From: Methanoregula sp.
Lineage (GTDB): Archaea > Halobacteriota > Methanomicrobia > Methanomicrobiales > Methanospirillaceae
Assembly: GCF_028712425.1 (NCBI RefSeq)
Contig: NZ_JAQTQD010000005.1
Coordinates: 89,607 to 153,606 of the forward strand
Direction of reading: 5' to 3'
Length of the DNA stretch: 64,000 bases
Shown piece by piece: positions 34,340 to 43,882 of this stretch (positions are counted from its first letter, which is position 1; every line of letters starts with the position of its first letter). The notes under the pieces are model-generated. The model made no database searches. It worked only from the letters and a program-made list of their open reading frames with translations, and was not told where the DNA came from. The position numbers and the translations under genes were made by a program.

Positions 34340-35497
34340 ATGCGGAATTTTGTCTCACAGCGGGCCCAGGAGATCCCACCCTCGGGCATCAGGAAATTTT
34401 TCGATCTTGTCCTGACGATGGACGACGTAGTATCCCTCGGGGTAGGAGAACCGGATTTTAATACTCCTTGGAACATCTGCGAATCGGGCATCTACTCGAT
34501 TGAACAGGGGGGGACGTCCTATACTTCCAACCGCGGGCTCCAGGCCCTTCGGGACACCCTCTCGCGCTATCTCGCCCAGCACTATGGCGTGAATTATGAC
34601 AACAATAGCGAGATGATCATCACAACCGGGGTGTCAGAAGCGCTTGATATCGCTGTCAGGGCGATCACCGACCCCGGCGATGAGGTTATTGTTGCCCAGC
34701 CCGGCTACGTCTCATACGGCCCCTGTATCACCCTTGCCGGGGGGACACCGGTCCCGCTCCGGTGCACGGAGAAGGACCACTTCAAAATTAATCCGGATAC
34801 GCTTGCCGAACAGATCACGCCAAAGACAAAGGCGCTGGTCATGAACTTCCCGAATAACCCGACAGGCGGGGTAATGACCAAAAGCGACCTGAAAGCTGTT
34901 GCGGATATCATCATCGACCACGACCTCCTGCTCATCAGCGACGAGGTTTATGCCGAGCTGACGTACGAGGGGAGCCATTGCGTTGCGGCAACGGTCAGTG
35001 ATCTCTGGGAACGGACCATCACCCTGAACGGGTTCTCCAAGGCCTATGCCATGACCGGGTGGCGGATCGGGTACCTCTGTGCCCCGGAAGAGCTCTGCGA
35101 TGCAGCTCTCAAGATCCACCAGTACGTGATGCTCTGTGCACCCGTTATGGGGCAGGTCGGGGCACTTGAAGCGCTCCGGTCGGCAGAGGAGGATAAGAAC
35201 AACATGGTGAACGAGTACCGTCTCCGCCGTAACCTGTTCGTGGCCGGCCTCAACCGGATCGGCCTCCCCTGCCATGTACCGGAAGGTGCGTTCTACGCCT
35301 TCCCGTCAGTTGAGAAGACCGGGCTCTCGGACACGGAGTTTGCCGAGCGCCTCTTAAAGGAGCAGAAGGTTGCCGTTGTCCCGGGTAGTGTTTTTGGCCC
35401 CGGTGGCGAGGGGCATCTGCGGTGTGCCTACGCGGTCTCAAGAAAGGAACTTGGCGAGGCCCTTGAACGGATGGACCGGTTCCTGCAGAGCCTGTAA
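34340..35497 (+). CDS. Class I/II PLP-dependent aminotransferase
   Basis: A 385-residue fold-type I aminotransferase. The PLP-binding Lys is K234 in GFSKAYAMTGWRIGYL, with NFPNNPTGG (about 170-178), SDEVYAEL and the C-terminal Arg in HLRCAYAVS (substrate carboxylate). It is of the archaeal aspartate/aromatic aminotransferase group; precise substrate cannot be read from sequence. Cotranscription with the upstream Lrp gene is likely (nine-base gap). Confidence 0.9.
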   Translation: MRNFVSQRAQEIPPSGIRKFFDLVLTMDDVVSLGVGEPDFNTPWNICESGIYSIEQGGTSYTSNRGLQALRDTLSRYLAQHYGVNYDNNSEMIITTGVSEALDIAVRAITDPGDEVIVAQPGYVSYGPCITLAGGTPVPLRCTEKDHFKINPDTLAEQITPKTKALVMNFPNNPTGGVMTKSDLKAVADIIIDHDLLLISDEVYAELTYEGSHCVAATVSDLWERTITLNGFSKAYAMTGWRIGYLCAPEELCDAALKIHQYVMLCAPVMGQVGALEALRSAEEDKNNMVNEYRLRRNLFVAGLNRIGLPCHVPEGAFYAFPSVEKTGLSDTEFAERLLKEQKVAVVPGSVFGPGGEGHLRCAYAVSRKELGEALERMDRFLQSL

Positions 35498-35560
35498 TCT
35501 CTCAGGTGGGGACAACCTCACTATCGGCCTATTTTTCTATACATTTGTCTCAGGGAATAG

Positions 35561-35566
35561 TTTATT
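35561..35566 (+). promoter_or_regulatory. Possible purA promoter
   Basis: TTTATT in an AT-rich context lies 32-37 bases before the purA ATG, which suits a leaderless transcript. A second candidate, TCTATACATT, is 20 bases further upstream. Confidence 0.3.
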
Positions 35567-35597
35567 GGGAAACTCACACAATACTACATGAAAGACA

Positions 35598-36611
35598 ATG
35601 AGCTGTTCTATCATCGTTGGTGGATTTTTTGGGGATGAGGGGAAGGGCAAGGTTGTTGCCCACATTGCCTATAAGGACAAACCCGTCATCATCTCCCGCG
35701 GCGGTGTGGGCCCGAATGCCGGGCACACTGTCCAGGTTGGAACCAAGGAATATGGCGTCCGCATGGTCCCATCCGGATTTGTCTATAAGGACGCAAAGTT
35801 ATGCATTGGCAGCGGAGTCCTTGTTGATCCCCGGATCCTGAAACATGAAGTCGAGACACTGGGTGTCAGGGGACGTGTTTTCGTAGACAAACGCTGCGGC
35901 ATCATAACGGAAGACCATATTGCCCGCGACAAGGGAAGCGCCCATCTGGCAAAGAAGATTGGCAGCACAGGCTCGGGCTGCGGGCCGGCAAATTCCGACC
36001 GGGTCATGCGAACCTCCCCGCAGGCAAAGGACGTTCCCGAACTTGCTGAGTACCTGCTCGATGTGCCAAAAGCAATCGACGATGCCCTGAAACAGAACCA
36101 GAACGTTCTTCTCGAAGGCACCCAGGGATTTGGCATCTCCCTGTATTATGGGACATACCCCTTCGTGACCAGCAAGGACACATCAGCCTCCCAGATTGCC
36201 GCAGACAACGGTGTCGGCCCGACACGGATCGATGACGTCGTTGTCGTCTTCAAGGCATATCCCACCCGTGTCGGCGAAGGGCCGTTCTCAACCGAGATGT
36301 CGGCCGAGAAGTCCGATGCCATGGGAATCCAGGAGTTTGGCACCGTTACCCACAGAAAGCGCCGTATCGGTGGCTGGGATGGCGAGATGGCACGGTACTC
36401 GGCCATGATCAACGGCTGCACCCAGGCAGCTATCACCGGCATCGACCGGGTAGACAAGGACTGTTTCGGGATCACCGAATACGCAAAACTGACCAAAAAG
36501 GCCAGGGACTTCATCAAGCAGGCCGAGGAAGACATCGGCTGCCCCGTTGCCCTGATCTCCACCGGACCGGAGATTACCCAGATCATCGATATCCGGGATG
36601 AACTGAAATGA
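35598..36611 (+). CDS. purA: Adenylosuccinate synthetase (short archaeal form)
   Basis: A 337-residue PurA, roughly 90 residues shorter than bacterial enzymes, as known for many archaea. The GTP/IMP-binding GDEGKGK is at 12-18 with catalytic D13, and NAGHT (40-44) gives catalytic H43. EGTQGFGISLYYGTYPFVTS is also conserved. It joins IMP and aspartate using GTP in AMP synthesis. It leads a run of overlapping genes: trm112 starts within its stop codon (ATGA). Confidence 0.93.
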   Translation: MSCSIIVGGFFGDEGKGKVVAHIAYKDKPVIISRGGVGPNAGHTVQVGTKEYGVRMVPSGFVYKDAKLCIGSGVLVDPRILKHEVETLGVRGRVFVDKRCGIITEDHIARDKGSAHLAKKIGSTGSGCGPANSDRVMRTSPQAKDVPELAEYLLDVPKAIDDALKQNQNVLLEGTQGFGISLYYGTYPFVTSKDTSASQIAADNGVGPTRIDDVVVVFKAYPTRVGEGPFSTEMSAEKSDAMGIQEFGTVTHRKRRIGGWDGEMARYSAMINGCTQAAITGIDRVDKDCFGITEYAKLTKKARDFIKQAEEDIGCPVALISTGPEITQIIDIRDELK

Positions 36612-36787
36612 AACGTTCACTGATGGATATCCTCTGCTGCCCGGTATGCAAAGGGGATCTTTCTCTCAAAGTTGATGCAGAAGATGCAAAAGAAATCCTT
36701 GAAGGGACCCTGCACTGTGCCTCCTGCAGGGTGGATTATCCCATCCACGAGGGTATCCCCAACCTCCTCCCTCCACAGGGACCCTGA
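36608..36787 (+). CDS. trm112: Trm112-like zinc protein
   Basis: A 59-residue protein read from the ATG overlapping the purA stop. It begins MKRSLMDILCCPVCKGDLSL and has two CxxC pairs (C11, C14; C37, C40), followed by the YPIHEGIPNLLP motif that marks Trm112/YcaR proteins. In archaea Trm112 is the obligatory activator of several SAM methyltransferases acting on tRNA, rRNA and release factor. Placement between purA and an unrelated membrane protein gives no hint of its particular partner. Confidence 0.87.
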   Translation: MKRSLMDILCCPVCKGDLSLKVDAEDAKEILEGTLHCASCRVDYPIHEGIPNLLPPQGP

Positions 36788-36803
36788 TACTGAAGGTTCC
36801 GGT

Positions 36804-37370
36804 ATGACAATCCCCACTCTTTTTTCTGTTCTGGTTGCAGCAGGCGGAGAGGGAGATGCCGGGTACGAAGTCCATCTGAACCGGAGCAGTATCAACTCCA
36901 TTGATGTACCCCGGGAGAAGATCGTTGCAGAGCCAGGGGGCCTCCTCCGCATACGATTCATGAACCACGGGGCGCCGATTCATATCACCATCACCGCCTC
37001 CAATGCCGGGGCATTCACCAGTTTTTTTCATGAGAACCTGTATGTTGTTGATGAATCGATCCTAGCAATACCCATTCTCAAAGACTGCCCGCCGGGCACG
37101 TTCGACCTTGATGTCATCTCGGGCTACGGCTTGATGAAAGCACAGATTCCTGTCAGCATCCTGCCCCCGCAGGCATCACGCCCGACCATCCGCGAGGAAT
37201 ATCCTCTCCAACCTGTTGCCCGCGGCCGGCCTCATCCCCTGATGATCATGATGGGTGTCGCGCTCCTCCTGTACTGCGCCTGGTTCTATACCGGGACAGT
37301 GTTCCTCAATATCGCGGCATTCATCACGCTCATTGTCGGGGCACTCTACACATGGTACCGTCAGCAATAA
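36804..37370 (+). CDS. Conserved archaeal membrane protein of unknown function
   Basis: A 188-residue protein I do not recognise with certainty. The N-terminal about 125 residues look like a beta-sandwich domain (NHGAPIHITITASNAGAFTS, then CPPGTFDLDVISGYG). Two C-terminal membrane helices (about 142-160 and 164-184) end in WYRQQ. There is no clear signal peptide, although residues 1-15 are hydrophobic. ATG at 36804 fits; the upstream in-frame reading overlaps trm112. It overlaps cbiB by 19 bases. Confidence 0.65.
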   Translation: MTIPTLFSVLVAAGGEGDAGYEVHLNRSSINSIDVPREKIVAEPGGLLRIRFMNHGAPIHITITASNAGAFTSFFHENLYVVDESILAIPILKDCPPGTFDLDVISGYGLMKAQIPVSILPPQASRPTIREEYPLQPVARGRPHPLMIMMGVALLLYCAWFYTGTVFLNIAAFITLIVGALYTWYRQQ

Positions 37371-38293
37371 CGCTTGCACCCCTGGTCCTGTGCGCGGCAC
37401 TTGTTCTTGACCGGATCATGGGCGATCCGCAGTCCCGGTATCACCCTGTCGCCCTTCTTGGATCGTTTATAGCATTCTGGGGGAAGCCGGATTGTTACCC
37501 GGTAAGTATCCAGCGTATTGTCGGAGTCCTGTTATGGGTAGTGACAGTACTCCTGTTTTGTATTCCATTCATCCTTGTCTCTCTCTATGCCCCCTGGTAC
37601 CTGTATCTCCTCCTTGCTCCCGTGCTCCTGAAATTCTGCTTCGCCTGGCGGTCTCTTGAGGAACACGCCCTTGCCGTGGTCTCGGCACTAAAGGAGGGCA
37701 TGGAAAAGGGTCGGGAGAAAGTCGGGCTCCTGGTGTCCCGGGACACTGCGTCTCTTGACCGCGATCATATCCTCTCGGCTGGTTTTGAGTCCATGACCGA
37801 GAACTTAAACGACAGTATCATCGCCCCCCTCTTCTGGTTTACCCTTCTTGGCCTCCCGGGAGCCGCAGCATGCCGGGCCATCAACACCATGGATGCCATG
37901 CTCGGGTACCAGGACGAGCGTGAACGCCTCGGGTGGTGTACTGCACGGATGGATGATATCATGAATTTCATTCCGGCGCGGGTAACCGTCCTCCTCCTTC
38001 TCGCCTGGTTTGCTCTGAAAGGCACACTGCCCCAGGCATGGCGGGTAATGCAGCGCGACGGCCACCTGCGTCCCGGTTTCAACGGGGGTATTATTATGGG
38101 GGCAATGGCTGGGGGAACATGCACCCGGTTTGAAAAACCTGGTATCTATAGAATTGGAGACGGAAACCGGACACTTGATGAAGCGGGCGCGGATATCCTG
38201 TCTGCGGTCAGGGCCGTCACCGTGATGTATGCAGCTCTTACCTGTAGTACTCTGATTTTATTGGGTGCCGTGATCAATCATTTAGGCATATGA
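37352..38293 (+). CDS. cbiB: Adenosylcobinamide-phosphate synthase
   Basis: A 313-residue CbiB/CobD membrane protein. [19 protein letters not shown] (about 20-38) is the family signature; later come [35 protein letters not shown] and [12 protein letters not shown]. It attaches the aminopropanol arm to adenosylcobyric acid. Methanogens need the corrinoid for Mtr, and the class II ribonucleotide reductase downstream also uses B12. The start overlaps the previous gene, and its stop overlaps the pdxS start (ATGA). Confidence 0.92.
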   Translation: MVPSAITLAPLVLCAALVLDRIMGDPQSRYHPVALLGSFIAFWGKPDCYPVSIQRIVGVLLWVVTVLLFCIPFILVSLYAPWYLYLLLAPVLLKFCFAWRSLEEHALAVVSALKEGMEKGREKVGLLVSRDTASLDRDHILSAGFESMTENLNDSIIAPLFWFTLLGLPGAAACRAINTMDAMLGYQDERERLGWCTARMDDIMNFIPARVTVLLLLAWFALKGTLPQAWRVMQRDGHLRPGFNGGIIMGAMAGGTCTRFEKPGIYRIGDGNRTLDEAGADILSAVRAVTVMYAALTCSTLILLGAVINHLGI

Positions 38294-39186
38294 AACTGGA
38301 AGAGCTGAGATTTGGCACTGAGCTCCTCAAGCGCGGCTTCGCAGCCATGCAGAAAGGGGGCGTGATCATGGATGTCGTCAATGCCGAGCAGGCGAAGATC
38401 GCCGAGGATGCCGGCGCGGTTGCCGTGATGTCCCTTGAGCGGGTGCCGTCGGATATCCGGAAAGCAGGGGGCGTTGCCCGCATGGCAGATCCCGAGAAGG
38501 TCATCGAGATTATCGAGACAGTCTCCATCCCGGTGATGGGAAAGGTCCGCATCGGCCACTTTGTCGAAGCGCAGGTCTTAGAAATCCTTGGGGTCGACAT
38601 GATCGATGAGAGCGAGGTCCTGACCCCCGCAGACGAGCAATACCATATCGATAAGAAGCAGTTCACGGTCCCCTTCGTCTGCGGTGCCCGCGATCTTGGC
38701 GAAGCGCTCCGGAGGATCAACGAGGGTGCGGCCATGATCCGGACTAAGGGCGAGGCCGGTACGGGAAATGTCGTGGAAGCGGTCCGCCACATGCGCACGA
38801 TTATGGGCGAGATCCGGATGCTCCGCGGCCTTGACAAACAGGAGATGGCCGATTATGCCCGCGAGATCGAAGCCCCCGCGGAACTGGTCTTCGAATGTGC
38901 CGAGCGTGGCAGGCTCCCGGTCGTTAACTTCTCCGCAGGCGGCATTGCTACGCCGTCAGACGCTGCGCTCATGATGCAGCTGGGAGCTGACGGCGTCTTC
39001 GTCGGATCCGGCATCTTCAAGTCCTCGAACCCGAAGCTGATGGCCAAAGCCATTGTCGAGGCGGTCAACCACTTCGATGATGCGGAAGTGCTCGCAAAGG
39101 TCAGCAAAGGCCTTGGCGACGCCATGCCAGGCCTCGATGTCCACAAGCTCTCGGACGACGAGGTGCTGCAGACCCGTGGACGCTAA
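38290..39186 (+). CDS. pdxS: Pyridoxal 5'-phosphate synthase, synthase subunit
   Basis: A 298-residue PdxS (beta/alpha)8 barrel. The catalytic Lys for ribose-5-phosphate is K85 in [10 protein letters not shown], and D28 in IMDVV is also conserved. The phosphate-binding loop is in [13 protein letters not shown]. It makes PLP directly from ribose-5-phosphate, glyceraldehyde-3-phosphate and ammonia passed from PdxT. The 3' end overlaps pdxT by 11 bases. Confidence 0.95.
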   Translation: MKLEELRFGTELLKRGFAAMQKGGVIMDVVNAEQAKIAEDAGAVAVMSLERVPSDIRKAGGVARMADPEKVIEIIETVSIPVMGKVRIGHFVEAQVLEILGVDMIDESEVLTPADEQYHIDKKQFTVPFVCGARDLGEALRRINEGAAMIRTKGEAGTGNVVEAVRHMRTIMGEIRMLRGLDKQEMADYAREIEAPAELVFECAERGRLPVVNFSAGGIATPSDAALMMQLGADGVFVGSGIFKSSNPKLMAKAIVEAVNHFDDAEVLAKVSKGLGDAMPGLDVHKLSDDEVLQTRGR

Positions 39187-39781
39187 GATCGGCGTTCTCG
39201 CGCTCCAGGGGAACGTGAGCGAACATATCGACGCGTTCCTGTCGGTGCTCGAACGGATGGGCCACGGCCCCTCTTCCGAGGTTTTCGAGGTGAGGAGCCC
39301 GGCCGATCTTGCGGAATGCAACGCCCTTGCCCTGCCGGGCGGAGAGTCGACAACCATCTCCCGCCTGATCGACAAGAACGGGCTGTATGAGCCCCTTCGG
39401 GCGTTTCCGGGAGGGATCTTTGCAACCTGCGCCGGGATGGTGCTGATGGCCAGCCACGTGGAAGATCCCCGGATCCGCCCGCTTGGTCTTATTGACATGG
39501 CCGTTGACCGGAACGCGTTTGGCAGGCAGCGGGAATCGTTTGAAGCCGACCTCGTCATGGACGGGCTTGAGGGAGGACCGTTCCATGCCGTCTTCATCCG
39601 GGCACCCGTGGTCAGATCGGCAGGAAACGCTGTTCATATCCTTGCTGAGATCCCGCAGGGGATCGTCGCTGTCGAACAGGGAAAACACATGGCGTTTTCC
39701 TTCCATCCCGAGCTCGGGGAGGACACCCGTCTCCATGAACGGTTCCTGCAACGGCAGGGGATTACGAATCTGGCCTCGTGA
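39176..39781 (+). CDS. pdxT: Pyridoxal 5'-phosphate synthase, glutaminase subunit
   Basis: A 201-residue class I glutaminase. The catalytic triad is C85 (FATCAGMV), H177 and E179 (FHPELGED), and [10 protein letters not shown] is the family signature. It provides ammonia to PdxS. The start is GTG ([14 protein letters not shown]) inside the end of pdxS; the longer in-frame reading upstream lies within pdxS and is not family-like. Confidence 0.93.
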   Translation: MDAKIGVLALQGNVSEHIDAFLSVLERMGHGPSSEVFEVRSPADLAECNALALPGGESTTISRLIDKNGLYEPLRAFPGGIFATCAGMVLMASHVEDPRIRPLGLIDMAVDRNAFGRQRESFEADLVMDGLEGGPFHAVFIRAPVVRSAGNAVHILAEIPQGIVAVEQGKHMAFSFHPELGEDTRLHERFLQRQGITNLAS

Positions 39782-39961
39782 TTGTTGCAGAGAAGTATGA
39801 ACAGGTCCGGTACTGGTGCCTGATCGGAAAGTGATTTTACTTTCGCGGTGCTATGCACAAGAGAATAACCACAACAATACCAGTTTCTTTCAGCTGCAGC
39901 CAGTCTGCAATCCAGACTCCCGTACGCGTTAACCCCTCATAAGATCAGGTCAGGGATATCC

Positions 39962-42172
39962 ATGAGTTCACAACCGGTTGTTGACAGCATCCTTTCCGCC
40001 CGGTACCTCCGGAAAGGTGAGAAGGATTTTTCTGATATCTGCCGCCGCACAGCAGCAGCCCTTGCCGACAATAACGAGGAAGAAGCCCGGTTCTTTGAGG
40101 CCATGACCTCTCTCCGGTTCCTTCCGAACTCCCCGACCCTGATGAATGCCGGCACCGAGCTCGGCCAGCTCTCTGCCTGCTTCACGCTGCCGGTCCCTGA
40201 CTCCATTGATGGTATCTTTGACGCCATGAAGCAGGGGGCCATCATCCACAAGACCGGTGGCGGGACCGGGTATAACTTCTCCCGTCTCCGCCCCGAAGGT
40301 TCCCCCGTCCAGTCAACCGAGGGAGTGGCCTCAGGTCCTGTCTCGTTCATGCGGGTCTTCAACGCAGCAACGGAAGTCATCAAGCAGGGCGGCCGCAGGC
40401 GCGGGGCAAACATGGGGATCCTGAATGTCTGGCACCCGGACATTCTTCCTTTCATTACGGCAAAGACAAAAGAGGGTGAGTTTGCCAATTTCAACATCTC
40501 CGTGATGGTCAATGACCGGTTCATGGACCTTGTCTCCAAAAAGCAGTTCAATACCGTCTGGCTTAGCCATCCCAGAACGGGAGACACGGTAACGGTAGGC
40601 CGGATCTGGACAGCCATTGTCGAGGGGATCTGGAAGAATGGCGAACCGGGGATCCTGTTCTTTGATGAGATCAACCGGAAGAACCCGACACCGCAGCTGG
40701 GAGAGATTGATACCACAAATCCCTGCGGCGAGCAGCCGCTCTTCCCCTACGAGAGCTGCGTCCTTGGGAGCATCAACCTCGCCGCCTGTATGCGGGGTGG
40801 TGTGCTTGATGAACGATTACTCGAGGAGACCGCCCGCATGGGCACATGCTTCCTCGACCTGGTCATAGACAAGAACACCTTTCCCATCCCGCAGATTGCG
40901 GAGGCAACGAAGCGGACACGGAAGATCGGCCTTGGCCTGATGGGAGTCCACGACGCCCTGCTCATGGCAGGGCTGGCTTATGATTCTCCTGAGGGACGGG
41001 CATGGTGTGAGCGGGTCATGCAGTTCGTCACCCGCGCCGCTGTTGATGAGTCGCGGCAGCTTGCCACAAAACGCGGACCATTTCCCTCATGGGAGGGAAG
41101 CATTTGGAAGGAATTCCCGGTCAGGAATGCAGCGATGACAACCATCGCCCCCACCGGCACCATCTCGCTGCTTGCCGGGTGTTCGAGCGGGATCGAACCC
41201 ATCTTCTCGTTTGCCTATACGCGGAAAAATACTGTTGGCAAAGTGTTTGTCATCGTCAACCCTGTCTTCCGCGACCGGCTCGCAGCCACCCTCTCTGCGA
41301 CAGGGTTGGCAGGCAAGGCACTGGAGAACAAAGTTGAGGAAGTAGTAGCGCACGTCCATGAAACGGGGTCCGTGCAGGATCTGGACTGGCTTCCTGAGGC
41401 GTTCCGCTGCCTCTGCAAGACAGCCCTTGATATCAGCTGGAAAGATCATATCCTGATGCAGGCCGCGTTCCAGAAACATGTCCACGCCTCTATCAGCAAG
41501 ACGATCAACATGCCGGCTTCAGCAACAAGGGAAGATTGTGCAGAAGCCCTCCTCATGGCCTGGAGCCTGAAGCTGAAAGGAATCACTATCTACCGGACCG
41601 GCAGCCGCGAGGATGTTGTCCTCTCCCTGAAAGACAAGGCCCCTGCCCCTTCAGCGGAGGTGCCTGTGGCACCAGGACGTACTGTGCCGGAAACGATCCC
41701 GTCCCTCTCCATCGACCGGCCAAAAGAGCTCTCAGGACGGACCTATCTCTGCCAGTCCGGCTGCTGCCGGCTCTATGTCACGGTCAACCTCCTGGACGGG
41801 AAACCAATGGAGGTATTTATCAGGACGGTCGGGAGCGGGGGCTGCGAAGCGAACAGCAGCGCTCTTGGCCGTGCTATCAGTACCGGCCTCCAGAACGGGG
41901 TTCCGTTCAACAAGTTCGTCAAGCAGTTTGCCAAGGTCAACTGTGTTGTGGCCATCAAGAACCCGTCTTCGGAAGGGCATTCGTGTGCGGATGTTGTCGG
42001 GCGTTGCATCGAGCTCTCGGCAAAGAACCAGAGTATCACCACCTTGAAAGACTGGGATATCCGTGATATAGGGGCAAAGAACCCCTGCCCGGACTGCGGG
42101 GAGCCGCTCGACTTTGGGGAAGGCTGCAACAAGGGGATCTGCAAGCACTGCGGCTGGACCGGGTGCAGCTGA
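39962..42172 (+). CDS. nrdJ: Adenosylcobalamin-dependent ribonucleotide reductase
   Basis: A 736-residue class II reductase. The active site is in NPCGEQPLFPYESC (Asn-Cys-Glu triad) with the first redox Cys in LSACFTLP (about 62). GGTGYNFSRLRP and APTGTISLLAGCSSGIEP are also conserved. After about residue 590 come a TSCPD-type domain (GSGGCEANSSALGR) and a C-terminal CPDCG...CKHCGWTGC zinc/redox ribbon. It reduces ribonucleotides to deoxynucleotides with coenzyme B12, without oxygen. No intein is visible. The 180 bases upstream contain a GAAAGT/ACTTTC hairpin. Confidence 0.93.
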   Translation: MSSQPVVDSILSARYLRKGEKDFSDICRRTAAALADNNEEEARFFEAMTSLRFLPNSPTLMNAGTELGQLSACFTLPVPDSIDGIFDAMKQGAIIHKTGGGTGYNFSRLRPEGSPVQSTEGVASGPVSFMRVFNAATEVIKQGGRRRGANMGILNVWHPDILPFITAKTKEGEFANFNISVMVNDRFMDLVSKKQFNTVWLSHPRTGDTVTVGRIWTAIVEGIWKNGEPGILFFDEINRKNPTPQLGEIDTTNPCGEQPLFPYESCVLGSINLAACMRGGVLDERLLEETARMGTCFLDLVIDKNTFPIPQIAEATKRTRKIGLGLMGVHDALLMAGLAYDSPEGRAWCERVMQFVTRAAVDESRQLATKRGPFPSWEGSIWKEFPVRNAAMTTIAPTGTISLLAGCSSGIEPIFSFAYTRKNTVGKVFVIVNPVFRDRLAATLSATGLAGKALENKVEEVVAHVHETGSVQDLDWLPEAFRCLCKTALDISWKDHILMQAAFQKHVHASISKTINMPASATREDCAEALLMAWSLKLKGITIYRTGSREDVVLSLKDKAPAPSAEVPVAPGRTVPETIPSLSIDRPKELSGRTYLCQSGCCRLYVTVNLLDGKPMEVFIRTVGSGGCEANSSALGRAISTGLQNGVPFNKFVKQFAKVNCVVAIKNPSSEGHSCADVVGRCIELSAKNQSITTLKDWDIRDIGAKNPCPDCGEPLDFGEGCNKGICKHCGWTGCS

Positions 42173-42222
42173 GATTACCCGACCTGTTCTACACGATTAC
42201 CAGAACTCCGGTCATCCTCTCA

Positions 42223-42230
42223 AAATATAT
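42223..42230 (+). promoter_or_regulatory. TATA element for the 42256 gene
   Basis: AAATATAT is 26-33 bases before the ATG at 42256. This argues for a leaderless mRNA and for that start over upstream codons. Confidence 0.5.
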
Positions 42231-42255
42231 GGGGGAAAGAAACACTCCTTTCTCC

Positions 42256-42630
42256 ATGTCATATGGGAAGACCCTCCTTTTCATCTACAATGCCGATAGT
42301 GGCATCCTGCCGGGATTGAAGGAGTATTCCTCGAAGGCCGGCACAGTGCACGAACGGAATTTCTGCAACTTAACTGCAATAACCAATACCCCGATCGGCA
42401 TGAAGAAAGACTGGAAACGGTTCGTCCGGGACTTAAACATTCCGGCCCGGTTCCTGAACCGGAATGAATTCATCTCCGAGATCGGGGCCGGGCTCATCAC
42501 GTTCCCGGCAATTCTTGTCCAGATGGGAAAAGATTTCCTGATCGTTGCCAGCAGCGAAGAGATCAACAGGTGCGCCAGCCTTGATGATCTCATCAGCCTT
42601 GTGCGTCAGCGATCGCTGGAGATTCCATAA
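42256..42630 (+). CDS. Conserved protein with thioredoxin-like appearance
   Basis: A 124-residue protein starting MSYGKTLLFIYNADSGILPG. It resembles an uncharacterised bacterial/archaeal family whose members, from memory, have KxLFVYNADSG at the start and a CxxC in a C-N-L-C-x-L-T stretch. Here the equivalent reads FCNLTAIT, so only one Cys remains. A later GMKKDWKRFVRDLNIPARFLNRNEF is also family-like. I chose ATG 42256 from the TATA spacing; a GTG at 42163 would overlap nrdJ and add 31 residues. Function unknown. Confidence 0.65.
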   Translation: MSYGKTLLFIYNADSGILPGLKEYSSKAGTVHERNFCNLTAITNTPIGMKKDWKRFVRDLNIPARFLNRNEFISEIGAGLITFPAILVQMGKDFLIVASSEEINRCASLDDLISLVRQRSLEIP

Positions 42631-42642
42631 ATCCGCGGCGGA

Positions 42643-43362
42643 CTATCTCTTCCAGTCTTTTTTCATCGCCTCGGAGCGCAGCTCCGGTGGCATGAGCTCG
42701 ATTGCATACCGCAATGCCGTCCGGGGCATCCGTTGCTTGTTCTTCATGACATACTGAAAAATTTCCCCGGTATGCTTTCTGCTGGCCTCTTTTAAGAGCC
42801 AGCCATATCCTTTCTGCACCATGTCATCAGTGTCGGTCAGCAGCAGATCGGCAATTTCCATGGACTCTAAAAGGAACTTCCCATGCTTTGCGGGGACAAT
42901 GAGGGAAACCGCTGCTGCCCGTCGCATCCACTGGTTCTCTGACTGCGTCCAGCGTTTCAGTTCATCAACAGTGTCCGGGAATTGCTCAACAAAATCTCCC
43001 AGTGTATGGTTGCAGAACCCGTCACAGGATGCCCAGTTGGTGATGTACGTCTCGATCCAGCGCCGGAACACGGGGAGATCGTCTCGTTCGTACTGCCCTG
43101 AGAGGGAATGCGCCCATTCGGATACGATAAAAGACTCTTCCATGTACCCGGACTGGCAGAGTTCCTCGCACAGGGCGAAGATCTCCGGCTTCGGCCGGCT
43201 CTTTACTTTTTTCCAGTATTTTTTTGCCAGTGCGATGACGGCAGCAGTTTTCGTGCCATAACAGCGGATCTCTTCTTTGAAGAACCGCTTCGAGCTCTCC
43301 TGTAGTGCGGGATCGGCAATGATCTCAAGTTCCATCCGTATCCGGGCAATAACCGGGTCCAT
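42643..43362 (-). CDS. AlkD-like DNA alkylation repair protein
   Basis: A 239-residue all-helical HEAT-like protein of the DNA alkylation repair (AlkD/AlkC) superfamily. Family-typical pieces are KRFFKEEIRCYG, a WI-x-TYITNWASCDGFCNHTLG segment (about 103-121, equivalent to the D113-containing DNA-contact loop), and MRRAAAVSLI. AlkD enzymes excise bulky cationic N3- and N7-alkyl bases without base flipping. It converges with the upstream plus-strand gene. Confidence 0.82.
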   Translation of the reverse strand: MDPVIARIRMELEIIADPALQESSKRFFKEEIRCYGTKTAAVIALAKKYWKKVKSRPKPEIFALCEELCQSGYMEESFIVSEWAHSLSGQYERDDLPVFRRWIETYITNWASCDGFCNHTLGDFVEQFPDTVDELKRWTQSENQWMRRAAAVSLIVPAKHGKFLLESMEIADLLLTDTDDMVQKGYGWLLKEASRKHTGEIFQYVMKNKQRMPRTALRYAIELMPPELRSEAMKKDWKR

Positions 43363-43483
43363 ACCAATGTGTTGCCGGAATCATGGATAAGGGACGCGGT
43401 ATGCGGGGAGTGAAGGTGATGCACTGCCTCAAGATTGTCAGGGAAATTCAGTGTAAAGATTGTATAAAAAAATGATGTGGCAT

Positions 43484-43882
43484 TCACTGGGATACAGCAA
43501 TCCCCGGTCCTGTAATATCTTCAGCGGAGATTTTTTCCAGCGCTTCTGCAATGAAGATCTTGACGAATGCATTGTCGCTGTTGTAGGCCTGCTGCAGGGC
43601 ATGTGCTGCCCGTGGCCCTCCTATCTTTCCCAGGGCAGATGCAGTGACCCAGCGAATATCCTGGTCCTCGTCCATCAGTGTCCGGGCGAGATAATCGACT
43701 GAACTCCTGTTGCCGATATTCCCCAGAGCATCCACAGCAAAGAACCGTACCCATTTATCCTCATCAGCCAGGGCATGGTGCAGGTATTCAAGTGCCGGCT
43801 CACCGTGTGTTCCCAGGGTGACGATGGATTTCCACCGCTCCGGTCGCACCCGGTCCTTTAAATCCATTAGTGCTTGTTCCAT
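43484..43882 (-). CDS. Small HEAT-repeat protein
   Basis: A 132-residue protein of three to four HEAT/PBS-lyase-type repeats: ADEDKWVRFFAVDALGNIGN, LMDEDQDIRWVTASALGKIGG and NSDNAFVKIFIAEALEKI. Such repeats form a protein-binding solenoid. There is no catalytic motif. It resembles the 50258 protein in its first repeat (DNDKWVRVMAAELLGALGD there). Role unknown; both lie around the sensory gene block. Confidence 0.75.
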   Translation of the reverse strand: MEQALMDLKDRVRPERWKSIVTLGTHGEPALEYLHHALADEDKWVRFFAVDALGNIGNRSSVDYLARTLMDEDQDIRWVTASALGKIGGPRAAHALQQAYNSDNAFVKIFIAEALEKISAEDITGPGIAVSQ

